Below, piece by piece: positions 6,911 through 15,580 of a stretch of 21,652 bases of DNA. The DNA is from Puniceicoccales bacterium. GTDB lineage: Bacteria > Verrucomicrobiota > Verrucomicrobiia > Opitutales > LL51. The notes beneath the pieces were generated by a model. The model did not search any database, was not told where the DNA came from, and worked only from the letters and a program-made list of their open reading frames with translations. The position numbers and the translations under genes were made by a program. The stretch spans positions 1 through 21,652 of the forward strand of contig JAITJQ010000008.1 of the NCBI GenBank assembly GCA_031278845.1, given 5' to 3'. Numbering within the stretch: position 1 is the first letter of the stretch; the number at the start of each line of letters is the position of its first letter.

Positions 6911-8719
6911 ATGGAAAAATTTTTAAATTGGAGAAAAAAAAATCGAAAATATATCGAAATAGCCCAAGAGATTCGTGGTTTGATTGAGAAGACGACGGAG
7001 GTGAATGGTGGACATTTGGCTTCCAATCTTGGGATTGTGGAATTATCGATTGCGCTCCATGAAGTTTTTGATTCAGGGGGAGATAGAATTATTTTCGATG
7101 TTTCTCACCAATGCTATGCACACAAGATCCTCACCGATCGTCGGGATCGATTTTCGACTCTCCGCCAGACCGATGGTATTTCCGGATTTACTTCACCCGG
7201 GGAGAGTTTTCATGATGTATTTTTTTGTGGTCATGCGGGGACGGCTTTATCGAGCGCGTTAGGTATTGCGATGGCGCGTGATCGATTGCATCAGAATTAC
7301 CATGTTATTGCGGTTATCGGTGACGCGTCATTGACCAATGGACTCACTTTGGAAGCTTTGAATAATATTGGAGAGACACGATTAATCGTCGTACTAAATG
7401 ACAATGGTTATGCGATCGCTAAGAATGTTGGTTTCATTGCGCACTATCTCAACGGAATTATGCGCAGCAATATTTATAATCGCCTTAAGGATTTTTTTAA
7501 GCATGGGTTACGAAAATTACCATTTGGTCATCCATTGATTCATTTACTATCTCGAATTAAACAGGGGATCAAGGCATTCTTACTGCCGTCTTCATTTTTT
7601 GAGTGTTATGGTTTACGCTACATAGGTCCCATCGATGGACACGATGTGACAGATCTCGTTGATGCTTTAAATTTTTGCAAACGGGAGAAACATCCCATAC
7701 TTTTGCATGTTAAGACAAAAAAGGGCTATGGTAATGTGAGGGCAGAAAATTGTCCTGAAGAGGCTCATGGGATTGGGATTAGTCGGCAAAATTCCGATGG
7801 ATATTCTCAAATTTTTGGGCGGACGCTATGTGATTTAGCGGAAAAGGATTCGCGGATTGTAGCGATTACAGCGGCGATGGCACGGGGGACAGGGCTTAAT
7901 TTTTTTCAACAAAAATTTCCGGAGCGATTTTTCGATGTAGGGATTGCCGAGGGACATGCGATTACTTTTGCGGCGGGACTTGCGAAGGCCGGATTGTTAC
8001 CCGTATGTGCGATTTACTCCACTTTTTTACAGCGTGCATTCGACAACATTTTCCACGACATTGCGCTACAAAATTTACCGATCATCATTGCTATTGATCG
8101 AGCAGGTCTCTGTCCTCAAGACGGTCCGACGCACCATGGACTTTTTGACATAGCGTTTTTGAAGAGCGTACCGAATCTTATCATTATGCAGCCTAAGGAT
8201 GGCAATGAGTTAAGCAAAATGTTGGAGGCAGCGATTCATTTTCATGCTCCCTGTTGTATTCGTTATCCCCGTAGCGTCAGGGTATCGATGGACAGTCATT
8301 GTACAGCCGTTGAGTTAGGAAGGGGTGAGATCATTCAATGGGGAAAAGATATTTGTCTAATTGCGTTAGGGGATAAGGTTTCCGTTGCGATGGCCGTTGT
8401 TAAGAAATTACCCCACTATTCTTTTACGATTATTAATGCTCGTTTTGTAAAACCGCTGGACGAAATTTTAATCATTACATGTGCTCGGGATCATAAAAAA
8501 ATTTACATATTAGAGGATCATGTACAAGCGGGAGGATTTGGAAGTGCCGTTGCTGAATTTTTTACTCAGAGAAATATTGCCATTGATTTACATATTTTCG
8601 CTTGGCCGAATTGCTTTATTCCCCACGCTTCGAATAATGAAGATCTCGAAAAAATGTTTCATTTAACGGCGGATGACATTGCCGTAATCATTGCGAATGA
8701 TTTCGAAGGGGGAAAATAA
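6911..8719 (+). CDS. dxs: 1-deoxy-D-xylulose-5-phosphate synthase, divergent
   Basis: Thiamine-diphosphate enzyme joining pyruvate and glyceraldehyde 3-phosphate, the first step of the MEP isoprenoid pathway and a source for thiamine and pyridoxal. 602 residues (family about 620). Visible motifs: GGHLASNLG with H35, FDVSHQCYAHKIL, the ThDP/Mg motif GDASLTNG (D138) with VLNDN, YIGPIDGHD, catalytic E347 in FDVGIAEGHAITFAAG, DRAGLCPQDGPTHHG (H408/H409), and a C-terminal transketolase-like domain from about 450. GDAS replaces the usual GDGA and EGHA the usual EQHA; the segment following the ThDP Asn is also atypical (GYAIAKNVG). Chemistry still looks intact. The upstream spacer (6736-6910) is divergent with the ankyrin gene; no firm promoter was assigned. 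Confidence 0.92.
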   Translation: MEKFLNWRKKNRKYIEIAQEIRGLIEKTTEVNGGHLASNLGIVELSIALHEVFDSGGDRIIFDVSHQCYAHKILTDRRDRFSTLRQTDGISGFTSPGESFHDVFFCGHAGTALSSALGIAMARDRLHQNYHVIAVIGDASLTNGLTLEALNNIGETRLIVVLNDNGYAIAKNVGFIAHYLNGIMRSNIYNRLKDFFKHGLRKLPFGHPLIHLLSRIKQGIKAFLLPSSFFECYGLRYIGPIDGHDVTDLVDALNFCKREKHPILLHVKTKKGYGNVRAENCPEEAHGIGISRQNSDGYSQIFGRTLCDLAEKDSRIVAITAAMARGTGLNFFQQKFPERFFDVGIAEGHAITFAAGLAKAGLLPVCAIYSTFLQRAFDNIFHDIALQNLPIIIAIDRAGLCPQDGPTHHGLFDIAFLKSVPNLIIMQPKDGNELSKMLEAAIHFHAPCCIRYPRSVRVSMDSHCTAVELGRGEIIQWGKDICLIALGDKVSVAMAVVKKLPHYSFTIINARFVKPLDEILIITCARDHKKIYILEDHVQAGGFGSAVAEFFTQRNIAIDLHIFAWPNCFIPHASNNEDLEKMFHLTADDIAVIIANDFEGGK

Positions 8720-9007
8720 AGGCGTGGAAATTTTTAAAAACCCGAACAATGAATTTACAATAGGAAATGATTCGATAGGCCCATGTATTTTGGTGAAATC
8801 TTAACATGCCGCTCGCTCCCACCCTCTACCTGTTAGCCTTGAAAGAAAAACCGCAGTTGTCAAGTACTTTTCTGAAAATATTTTTTCTGGAAATCTCAAA
8901 AAAACTTGGAGAATACCCACAATAATAACGATAATAAATCCATATTCGTAAACTTTTTTATTGCGTATTACCGAAGGAACCCCAGCGTTATTTCAGGAGA
9001 ATTCATT

Positions 9008-10177
9008 ATGGCAAATCTATTAGCGGGTAATGTTTTGGTAGTTCAAGTGGAGTGTCTTTCCCCTGTTTCCAATGCAGTTTTAGGTGGTATTATCTCGGGA
9101 GCGCTCAATTATGAACGTGTCGAAGAAATTTATGGTTCCGTTAATGGTTTTTGCGGTATCCTAAACCGTGACCTTATCGATCTCGCTTCCCAGCCACAAC
9201 AGATAGTCCGCGATTTGACCTTTACTCCAGGAGCAGCACTCGGAACATTCGATTGGTCTGATCGTTCTACGGAAGAAATCGAAACACTTTTTTCTGCCTT
9301 CGAGGAATATAATATCCGCTTTCTTTTTACAATTGGTGGGCCTAAAACCCAATCCATTGCCCTAGAACTATTTCAAATGGCACAACAACGCGCCTATGCC
9401 ATCCAAATCATTTCTATCCCTGATACCATTTATAACGATTTACCCATTACGGATCATTCCCTCGGCTATGGCAGTGTTTCTAAATTTATAACCACAACCA
9501 TTCGTGAGCTTTCTTGCTATACGGCAGCCGTTGCTAACCACGATCTCGTCAATGTTATTGAAATCGCAGCGGATAAATCCAATTGGCTTATGGCAAGTGC
9601 ATTACTAAATGTTACCCCTTTCCACATCGTCCTTTTGCCATCCGAAAATTTTTCCGAAGAAAAATTTCTGAAGGCGGTACAAAATGTTTTAAAATCAAAT
9701 CATTACTGCTGTGTAATCGCATCCGATTTTCTCGTCAACGATGAAGGGAACTATATCTCAGGAAAAACAATAGGTACCGCGGAAAAACTGAAGGAAATTT
9801 TAGAAGAATCGTTAGAAGTGCGTGTTTTAACGACTAAATTGGGGGCGTTGCAGTATAGTGCGGCGCATTTTTTATCGAAAACCGATGTGGATGAAGCCTA
9901 TGCCTGTGGAGTTAAAGCCGTCGGTTTTGCCCTTGATGGGTTAGCGGGCAAGATGGTTACGATTTTACGTTCGGAAGGGAATCGCTATGGGGTAGAGTAT
10001 GGCATGGCCGATTTAGCCAATATTTGTGGACATGAAAAATCGATCCCGAACCATTGGTTCGACGAAGGAGGTAAGTTAAATGCTAATTTTTCAAAATATG
10101 CTTTGCCTCTAATCCAAGGGAATGTGGTGATACCGGAGAATAACGGATTGCCCAAATTTGCCACTTTGAAGAAATAA
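9008..10177 (+). CDS. Phosphofructokinase-fold protein lacking catalytic residues (probable pseudoenzyme)
   Basis: 389 residues from the ATG at 9008, with AGGAG at 8995-8999; the frame opens earlier at a TTG (8906), but that extension is unlike the family. The fold signature is that of PPi-type PFKs of the QSGGPTAVINASLAG class: IYGSVNGFCGIL, FTPGAALGT, TDHSLGYGS, KFITTTIREL. The active-site motifs are altered: the nucleotide/PPi loop GGDDS is GGPKTQ (110-115), the catalytic PKTIDND is PDTIYND (138-144, base Asp to Tyr142, Lys to Asp139), MGRNAGW is AADKSNW (187-193), and N-terminal SGG is ECL (15-17). The reading frame is long and clean, so this is not a decayed gene. It may be a regulatory or sugar-phosphate-sensing subunit, perhaps of the PFP at 15581. 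The spacer 8720-9007 shows no repeat or gene. Confidence 0.8.
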   Translation: MANLLAGNVLVVQVECLSPVSNAVLGGIISGALNYERVEEIYGSVNGFCGILNRDLIDLASQPQQIVRDLTFTPGAALGTFDWSDRSTEEIETLFSAFEEYNIRFLFTIGGPKTQSIALELFQMAQQRAYAIQIISIPDTIYNDLPITDHSLGYGSVSKFITTTIRELSCYTAAVANHDLVNVIEIAADKSNWLMASALLNVTPFHIVLLPSENFSEEKFLKAVQNVLKSNHYCCVIASDFLVNDEGNYISGKTIGTAEKLKEILEESLEVRVLTTKLGALQYSAAHFLSKTDVDEAYACGVKAVGFALDGLAGKMVTILRSEGNRYGVEYGMADLANICGHEKSIPNHWFDEGGKLNANFSKYALPLIQGNVVIPENNGLPKFATLKK

Positions 10178-10460
10178 TGCCCAGAGGGCTCCGGCTGCCC
10201 AAAGGGCTCTGCCCTCCGGATTCCCGCAAGGGAGGCACAGCCTCCTTAACCTCGTCCAGCGGCCGAGCCAGGCGCAGCATGCGCCGGGCTCGGCCGCAAG
10301 GTCAAGTTTTTTTCAGTTCCGCGCAACTCCTGTGCAATTTTGCACAGGAGTTGCGCCTAGCTTGATTCTTTCCTCTTTTTAAATTAGCAGGTCCAGGGGA
10401 TGGATCCACTGGTCAGGGGTTGCAAGGGGAAGAATTCCCCTTGCGGAATTCTCCTCGCAG
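10178..10460. repeat. Mosaic of palindromic modules between convergent genes
   Basis: 283 nt without a gene. Modules in order: CCCAGAGGGCTCCGG then CCCAAAGGGCTCTGCCC (about 10180-10217); GGAGGC/GCCTCC (about 10231-10244); an imperfect GGCCGAGCC...GGCTCGGCC hairpin (about 10261-10292); the linker GCAAGGTCAAG; a 17-bp GCGCAA hairpin (10321-10356); the CCAGGGGATGGATCC module; and GCAAGGGGAA/TTCCCCTTGC (10422-10431/10435-10444). It begins immediately after the stop of the PFK-like gene and ends 8 nt before the stop of pgpH. Confidence 0.82.
10321..10356. terminator. 17-bp perfect hairpin, likely bidirectional terminator
   Basis: Arms GCGCAACTCCTGTGCAA (10321-10337) and its exact complement (10340-10356) leave a 2-nt centre. 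T-rich tracts lie on both sides (TTTTTTT before, CTTTTT after), between convergent genes. A weaker relative lies near 5570-5606 in the equivalent spacer. Confidence 0.55.
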
Positions 10461-10468
10461 TCCAGCCA

Positions 10469-12814
10469 TTAGATCTTCACTTCATCGTAACTAACCCGCG
10501 AATGGAGCATATTGAGCAATGTCATAAAAAATGATTGGCGCAATTGACTAATTCCATGAAAATTGATTTGGCATTTGTCGAATTGATTTTCTTCGATCTT
10601 CATATCAATGATATTGTCGACTAATGCCTGAATCGACCGCGGCGTCGGATTGTAAAATGAACGACTGGCCGCCTCGATCGAATCCGCAAGGGATAAAATG
10701 AGCGTTTCCAGAGACCTCGGACATGGACCATCGTACCTAAATGCAGTTTTCTCGATCTCGGACACATTCTGCCCCTCCTGCCGCTTTAAAGCCTTAGAAT
10801 AAAAATATCGAATGATACTCGTTCCGTGATGCTCAATGATGCCATCGATAACCCGCGGCGGTAACCTCACAGCCTTCGCAAGCGCTACACCTTCCTTGAC
10901 GTGACTTTTTATAATTAATGCACTCATGAAAGGCGTCTTTTCATCGTGGGGATTTTTATGGTTACCTTGGTTCTCCGTGAAATATTCCGGCTTAACGAGT
11001 TTTCCAACATCGTGGTACATCGCCAATGCCCGACATAAAAACGGATTCGCATGAATGCTGATTGCCGCTTGTTCTGATAAATTGGCCACCATCAAACTGT
11101 GCTGATAGGTCCCCGGTGCCAAAATCTGTAGCTTCATCAATAGCGGACTGCGATAGTCCGTCAGCTCAATTAAACTAATGTTGGTGCAAAATTTAAAAAT
11201 ATTCTCAAAAATTGGCAAGATCGCCAATACAATCATACTCACCGATAGACAAGTGCTAAAGGCTAAAAGTACCTGTATGAAAACGGTACCCCGTGAAACA
11301 AAATCAGTTACCGCTAATACGATCGCCGATAGCGCAAATATAAGACCACTAAAAACACCACTGCGAATAATTTGCCTACGGATATAGGCATGCCGCGCAA
11401 AATAAACGGAAATAAACACAACCATCAACGATACGACTAAAAACTCAACCGATTGTGATAGCATCATACTGCAAAAAATAGAAGTGATGGCGCCCAACAA
11501 CATCCCAATATAAGTGCGTATGAGTAGCGTCCCCAATAGGCAGGATAACGTCAACGGCATAACATAGGGCAATAGGGACAATGGATCGAAAGGAATTGCC
11601 GCTACCCCATCCTCCGCCTCTACCTGCATAAAATCAACTACCTTCGCAAATGTCCTCCACTCAAAAATCCAAACCAAACAGCGACAAACAACTAAATTAA
11701 ATAATAACAATAGGACCGTTAATAGCAACTCCTTCGAGTTCAATTGCTTGAGATCCTTGCGCGTCGTACAAAAAAACAGATAGCTCAGCAAAAGTACCAA
11801 AAATGAAAATAATAGCCGTTCGGAAAAATTACCGTTGGCCTGCAGTAGAGAGGTATGCGTTTCATTCAAAGCGTTGCGGTATGCCAATAAACACTCATAA
11901 TCCTCGGGTGTTATGATGGATCGCCCCTCGACAATAACATCGTTGGCCGCAATTTTACTGATGACCGTGGGTGTCGCTTGGACCGTTTTCGCTATTTTCC
12001 GATGGGTCGCAATATCGTCAAAGACAACATTGGCCTTAATGCCCGTCTTTAAAAGGCGATAGGTGGACTGCAATACATCCGCTGCTGCTTCCACCGAAAA
12101 TAACTGCATCTTGAGACTGCGATTCGCCTCCTTTTCGCTGCGGTAATGGGAATGATACATCGCTCCTTTGATTTCGATGTTTAAAAGAAACTCCTCGTCC
12201 TGTTGGTTACTCAAATCCTGATCCAAAATACCATCTTCACAAATTTCCTTGACAATCATTAGCCCCTCGACAAAAATGCACGTTCGCTCACATTCGTCAA
12301 TCTCATGAATGAGCGTATTAACATCGTTCCAATTGAAGGTCGCCGAGTGTTTTTCATTAAAGTTACGGATGAATTTTTTGAGCTCGAAAATACGGGAACC
12401 GCCTTGCTGGCCCGGCCCTGTAAAGGCATCAAGCATCTCGTCCAACCGATGAATCTTACTTTCAAACTGCTCATATACTCTCGAATCAATCTTAAACACA
12501 GGGGCCACAAGATTACGCCGCTGCTCCCGTAAACGCTGCGTTTTAATCTCGCTGGGATATTCGAAGGGAATTTGCGAAATAACCTGCACATGCACCTTCG
12601 AATTGGGAATAAACTGGATCCAAAAGAGGTCCTGTCCCAGGAAGCAAATGATCGCAATAAGGATGGCTAAAATGGGGAGAACAATCATCGCCGCAATATG
12701 CTTTTTGGGCGAAACCCCGTGATCCTCACCGAGCAAATTCAAAGCCGCATGCCGCGCACTATACGCTCCCGATTCCGTACCCCAATTGCGTTTGGACTTC
12801 CCTTCCCACAACAT
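10469..12814 (-). CDS. pgpH: 7TM-HD phosphodiesterase, PgpH/YqfF type (c-di-AMP)
   Basis: 781 residues. A single N-terminal membrane helix (about 40-60) is followed by a large extracytoplasmic 7TMR-HDED-type region (about 65-330), seven hydrophobic helices (about 333-545) and a cytosolic HD domain. HD residues are PGTYQHS (H572), YHDVGK (H601, D602), EHHGT (H662, H663) and ILSLADSIEA (D711), matching PgpH-type enzymes that hydrolyse cyclic di-AMP. The set is complete, so activity is expected; the c-di-AMP substrate is inferred from family. The ATG at 12814 lies 10 nt after the mutL stop. The frame is open to 12874, but that would overlap mutL and add a residue stretch unlike the family. Co-transcribed with mutL. 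Confidence 0.9.
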   Translation of the reverse strand: MLWEGKSKRNWGTESGAYSARHAALNLLGEDHGVSPKKHIAAMIVLPILAILIAIICFLGQDLFWIQFIPNSKVHVQVISQIPFEYPSEIKTQRLREQRRNLVAPVFKIDSRVYEQFESKIHRLDEMLDAFTGPGQQGGSRIFELKKFIRNFNEKHSATFNWNDVNTLIHEIDECERTCIFVEGLMIVKEICEDGILDQDLSNQQDEEFLLNIEIKGAMYHSHYRSEKEANRSLKMQLFSVEAAADVLQSTYRLLKTGIKANVVFDDIATHRKIAKTVQATPTVISKIAANDVIVEGRSIITPEDYECLLAYRNALNETHTSLLQANGNFSERLLFSFLVLLLSYLFFCTTRKDLKQLNSKELLLTVLLLLFNLVVCRCLVWIFEWRTFAKVVDFMQVEAEDGVAAIPFDPLSLLPYVMPLTLSCLLGTLLIRTYIGMLLGAITSIFCSMMLSQSVEFLVVSLMVVFISVYFARHAYIRRQIIRSGVFSGLIFALSAIVLAVTDFVSRGTVFIQVLLAFSTCLSVSMIVLAILPIFENIFKFCTNISLIELTDYRSPLLMKLQILAPGTYQHSLMVANLSEQAAISIHANPFLCRALAMYHDVGKLVKPEYFTENQGNHKNPHDEKTPFMSALIIKSHVKEGVALAKAVRLPPRVIDGIIEHHGTSIIRYFYSKALKRQEGQNVSEIEKTAFRYDGPCPRSLETLILSLADSIEAASRSFYNPTPRSIQALVDNIIDMKIEENQFDKCQINFHGISQLRQSFFMTLLNMLHSRVSYDEVKI

Positions 12815-12824
12815 GTGCCGACAC

Positions 12825-14651
12825 CTATAACCCGGCGATATCCACAGACGATACCGTCGCCAACTGCACGCCAAATTTCCGCTCCCAATCGCAGCGATCT
12901 ATCTCAAATAAAACATTGGTATCGCCGGGAGAAATCATGAATTGACGACAACGCAAAAGCTGGCCCACTAAACCTTCCACCTCATCCCGCTGAACCGGTT
13001 GAAATTTGAAATGCCCACAGAAATGTTTCGCAAACCCCTCGCGCGTTAGCATCCGATCTCCATTGGCCAACGACGGATCCTGTAGCCACTCCAAAACCAT
13101 TTCCTCCGAAATTTCCCGGGGGAGTGCTGTAATTTTATAAACATTTTTACTGAAACTTTCAATCTCGACCCCCCAAAAGGTTAGCATTTCTAAACACTCC
13201 TCGATCGCAGCGGACTGCTCCGGGGCTACGGTAACGGTACGGGGCATGAGGAGTAGCTGGGGCACAAAGCGATCCGGACTATTTAAAAATTTATCCCATA
13301 AAATACACCGTTGGGCCGCCAGTAAATCCACAAAAACTAAGCCCGTCGCCGCCTCAAAAATTGCAAACCTTCCCTCCTGAAATGTACCGACGAAACGCCA
13401 CAACAAATTGTTTTCGACCAATTCCTCCGGGAAATACGCCAAATTTTGCGGCAACGATAGATCGGCCTTCCGGAAGGGTTCATCCCCTCGGGACTTCGTA
13501 CTCCCCTTACCACCTCCCCCACAAAATTCAACGGGGCTGCGCATGCTGGGGGCCGCATATTTCCTCCGCTGAAAGGCTACCGAAGGAATCCGCAACAACT
13601 CCTCCGAATAAGCCGTTGCAGCAAAGGTACTTTCTTCGCCCGGACGCGACGGATCGGAACATAGGGTTTCGACTTTCTTCTGGAGCGCATCGGCAATCGC
13701 ATTTTGAATAAAATTTTTAACAAAAAAATCACTCTTAAAACGTACCTCCTTCTTCTGCGGATGGACGTTAAAATCGACAAAATGACCCCGAAATTCTAAA
13801 AATAAAAACGCCCCCACATTCGTAACCCGTGACTTGATCATCGCATAGGTGTCGCGCACCACCCGCACAATCGACGGATTATTGACGTTCCGCCCGTTGA
13901 CGAAAATTAAAAAATCCGGCCTACTCACGAGCCCATCGACGGCGTGCTCGAATAAAATGCCGTGGAGATGAACCGAATCGCCCGCATGGTCGAGAAACGT
14001 ATATTGGTCAAAATGACCAAAAAGTAACTCCGTACGATCCCGCAGATCGCGGGAATCGGGAGAAGAAAAAAGCAGTTTCCCATTTTTGTATAGCTCAAAA
14101 TTGATCTCCGGCTCCGCCAATATAAATGCGCGAACGGTCCGAACGATGTGCATCGCCTCCACCGAAGCCGATTTCAAAAATTGCTTCCTCGCCGGAACTT
14201 TTTCAAATAGATTGCGAATCTCTATAAACGTCCCACGCTTGCAACTGCACGCCTTTTGATGAACTTTCTTCCCTGAATCGTAGTAAATTTCGGTTCCGCC
14301 ATCGCCATCGTTGGTCCGCATCGTTACCCGCGCAACACTGGCAATGGACGCAATCGCCTCCCCGCGAAATCCAAATGTTCCGAGGGATTCGAGATCCCTA
14401 ATGGCGGTCAGTTTACTCGTCGCATTACGCTCGAAGGCCATCGCTGCATCCGCCCCATCCATGCCGATTCCGTCATCGGCTATCGACAGCAAACCATCAC
14501 CACCCCCATTAAACTTCACGATAATATGGGTAGCCTGGGCATCGATACTATTTTCGATCAACTCCTTGACGATGGACGCCGGACGATCGATAACTTCCCC
14601 CGCCGATATTTGATTGATAACGGTTTCCGGAAGTAAATGAATTCTCGCCAT
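12825..14651 (-). CDS. mutL: DNA mismatch repair protein MutL, apparently without endonuclease motif
   Basis: 608 residues. The N-terminal GHKL ATPase has E30 and N34 in VKELIENSIDA, DDGIGM (59-64), TSK (78-80), GFRGEA (94-99), the S5 domain VNGRNVNN (251-258) and FNVHPQKKEVRF (294-305). A linker of about 100 residues leads to the C-terminal dimerisation domain (about 415-600). MutL nickases carry DQHA(x)2E(x)4E; here the aligned stretch is FVDLLAAQRCILWDKF (440-455), with D442 but no QHA and no Glu, and the terminal C-P-H-G-R-P motif is replaced by MISPGDTN. It may act with a separate nicking factor or need another partner. No mutS or mutH is in the window. Leads an operon with pgpH and is divergent from rsmG (42 nt apart). 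Confidence 0.95.
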   Translation of the reverse strand: MARIHLLPETVINQISAGEVIDRPASIVKELIENSIDAQATHIIVKFNGGGDGLLSIADDGIGMDGADAAMAFERNATSKLTAIRDLESLGTFGFRGEAIASIASVARVTMRTNDGDGGTEIYYDSGKKVHQKACSCKRGTFIEIRNLFEKVPARKQFLKSASVEAMHIVRTVRAFILAEPEINFELYKNGKLLFSSPDSRDLRDRTELLFGHFDQYTFLDHAGDSVHLHGILFEHAVDGLVSRPDFLIFVNGRNVNNPSIVRVVRDTYAMIKSRVTNVGAFLFLEFRGHFVDFNVHPQKKEVRFKSDFFVKNFIQNAIADALQKKVETLCSDPSRPGEESTFAATAYSEELLRIPSVAFQRRKYAAPSMRSPVEFCGGGGKGSTKSRGDEPFRKADLSLPQNLAYFPEELVENNLLWRFVGTFQEGRFAIFEAATGLVFVDLLAAQRCILWDKFLNSPDRFVPQLLLMPRTVTVAPEQSAAIEECLEMLTFWGVEIESFSKNVYKITALPREISEEMVLEWLQDPSLANGDRMLTREGFAKHFCGHFKFQPVQRDEVEGLVGQLLRCRQFMISPGDTNVLFEIDRCDWERKFGVQLATVSSVDIAGL

Positions 14652-14693
14652 AAAAGTCTTGATGTAGAATGAATTTCTTTTCCCCTATCACAA

Positions 14694-15293
14694 GTGCAAA
14701 TTTCACTGGATGCGATTGAATACTTTTTTCCCAAATTATCGGACGCGACGTTCGCCCAATTGCAATATTTTTGCACATTGGTCCATACAAAAAATAAAGT
14801 CCTAAACCTCATTTCGCGGAAGGATATCGACCGCATCGTCGAAGCCCACCTGCTGCCAAGCCTAGCCATTTTTCTAAAAAATCCTTTCCCCCAAAATACC
14901 ACCGTCCTCGATATCGGAACGGGGGGAGGCTTCCCGGGATTGCCTCTAGCCATCGTCGCCCCACTGGCCCATTTCACCCTCGTCGACTCCGTAAAAAAAA
15001 AGATACGGGCCGTGGAAGAATTCGTGGCGGCATTGGGATTAAAAAATGTCACCTGCATCGGCGATCGCGTCGAAAATCTCCACCGAAAATACCACTCCAT
15101 TACGGGCCGTGCCCTCTCAAACCTGGACGACTTTTACGCCCTCGCTAAACCGCACCTAAACCCAAATGGCAAAATTTTCTACCTCACGGGCGGCGAAATC
15201 GCTCCCACGAAAAACACAACGGTCGTAGACCTTTGCGAGCTCTATGGACGCCAATTTTGCGAAACAAAAAAATTATTGATCACATCCGTCTAG
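14694..15293 (+). CDS. rsmG: 16S rRNA m7G527 methyltransferase
   Basis: 199 residues. RsmG (GidB) methylates N7 of G527 in 16S rRNA using SAM; its loss is known to give low-level streptomycin resistance. Visible: helical NKVLNLISRKD near 34-44 (family NLT-x-I-R-D), SAM motif VLDIGTGGGFPGLPLAI (71-87), acidic VDSVKKKIRAVEEF (97-110) and a GRALSNLDDF strand. The C-terminus is slightly short. The start is a GTG at 14694 with no clear Shine-Dalgarno; nearby ATGs (14669, 14710) are out of frame. The stop is directly followed by a repeat element. Confidence 0.93.
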   Translation: MQISLDAIEYFFPKLSDATFAQLQYFCTLVHTKNKVLNLISRKDIDRIVEAHLLPSLAIFLKNPFPQNTTVLDIGTGGGFPGLPLAIVAPLAHFTLVDSVKKKIRAVEEFVAALGLKNVTCIGDRVENLHRKYHSITGRALSNLDDFYALAKPHLNPNGKIFYLTGGEIAPTKNTTVVDLCELYGRQFCETKKLLITSV

Positions 15294-15490
15294 CTCCCCA
15301 GAGGGCTCTGGCTGCCCAAAGGGCTCCGCCCTCTGGATTACCGCAAGGAGGCTGCTATGGGGCTCCGCCCCAAGGGTCAAGTTAGCCCTTGTGGTTTGAT
15401 CCAGTGGCGTTGCCACTGGATCAAACCGCAACTCCAGGTCCAGGGGATGGATCCCTTGACAAGGATTCTAAGGGCGCGCAGCCCTTGGGT
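15294..15490. repeat. Palindromic module mosaic between rsmG and pfp
   Basis: Starts right after the rsmG stop. Contains CCCAGAGGGCTCTGG then CCCAAAGGGCTCCGCCC (about 15298-15335), ATGGGGCTCCGCCCCA (about 15358-15372), the CAAGGGTCAAG linker, the 16-bp GGTTTGATCC hairpin, the CCAGGTCCAGGGGATGGATCC module (about 15434-15454), and a TAAGGGCGCGCAGCCCTTGGG segment (about 15469-15489) that also closes the spacer at 4040-4060. Confidence 0.82.
15393..15427 (+). terminator. 16-bp perfect hairpin after rsmG
   Basis: Arms GGTTTGATCCAGTGGC (15393-15408) and its exact complement (15412-15427) with a GTT loop. The pairing continues outward about four more bases with one G-T. No long U-tract follows, so a rho-independent role is uncertain; processing or mRNA 3'-end protection is an alternative. 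Confidence 0.45.
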
Positions 15491-15531
15491 TTAATCCCCG
15501 AAAAATATTTTTCGATTTTATAGATCTTTAC

Positions 15532-15559
15532 TTTACAGTTTTTTTTTTGATGGTATACT
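15532..15559 (+). promoter_or_regulatory. Sigma70-type promoter of pfp with extended -10
   Basis: TTTACA (15532-15537), a 16-nt spacer, then TATACT (15554-15559) preceded by TGG, an extended -10. Predicted start about 15566, giving a ~15-nt leader before the pfp ATG (15581) without a recognisable Shine-Dalgarno. Confidence 0.65.
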
Positions 15560-15580
15560 AGATATAGTTGATCATTCATT

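Noticed and set aside
8906..9007. N-terminal extension of the PFK-like protein from a TTG
   Set aside because: Polar Asn-rich sequence unlike the family, whereas the ATG at 9008 has AGGAG eight bases upstream.
12815..12874. Longer pgpH start overlapping mutL
   Set aside because: The extra 20 residues read mutL 3' sequence in another frame and do not resemble the family.
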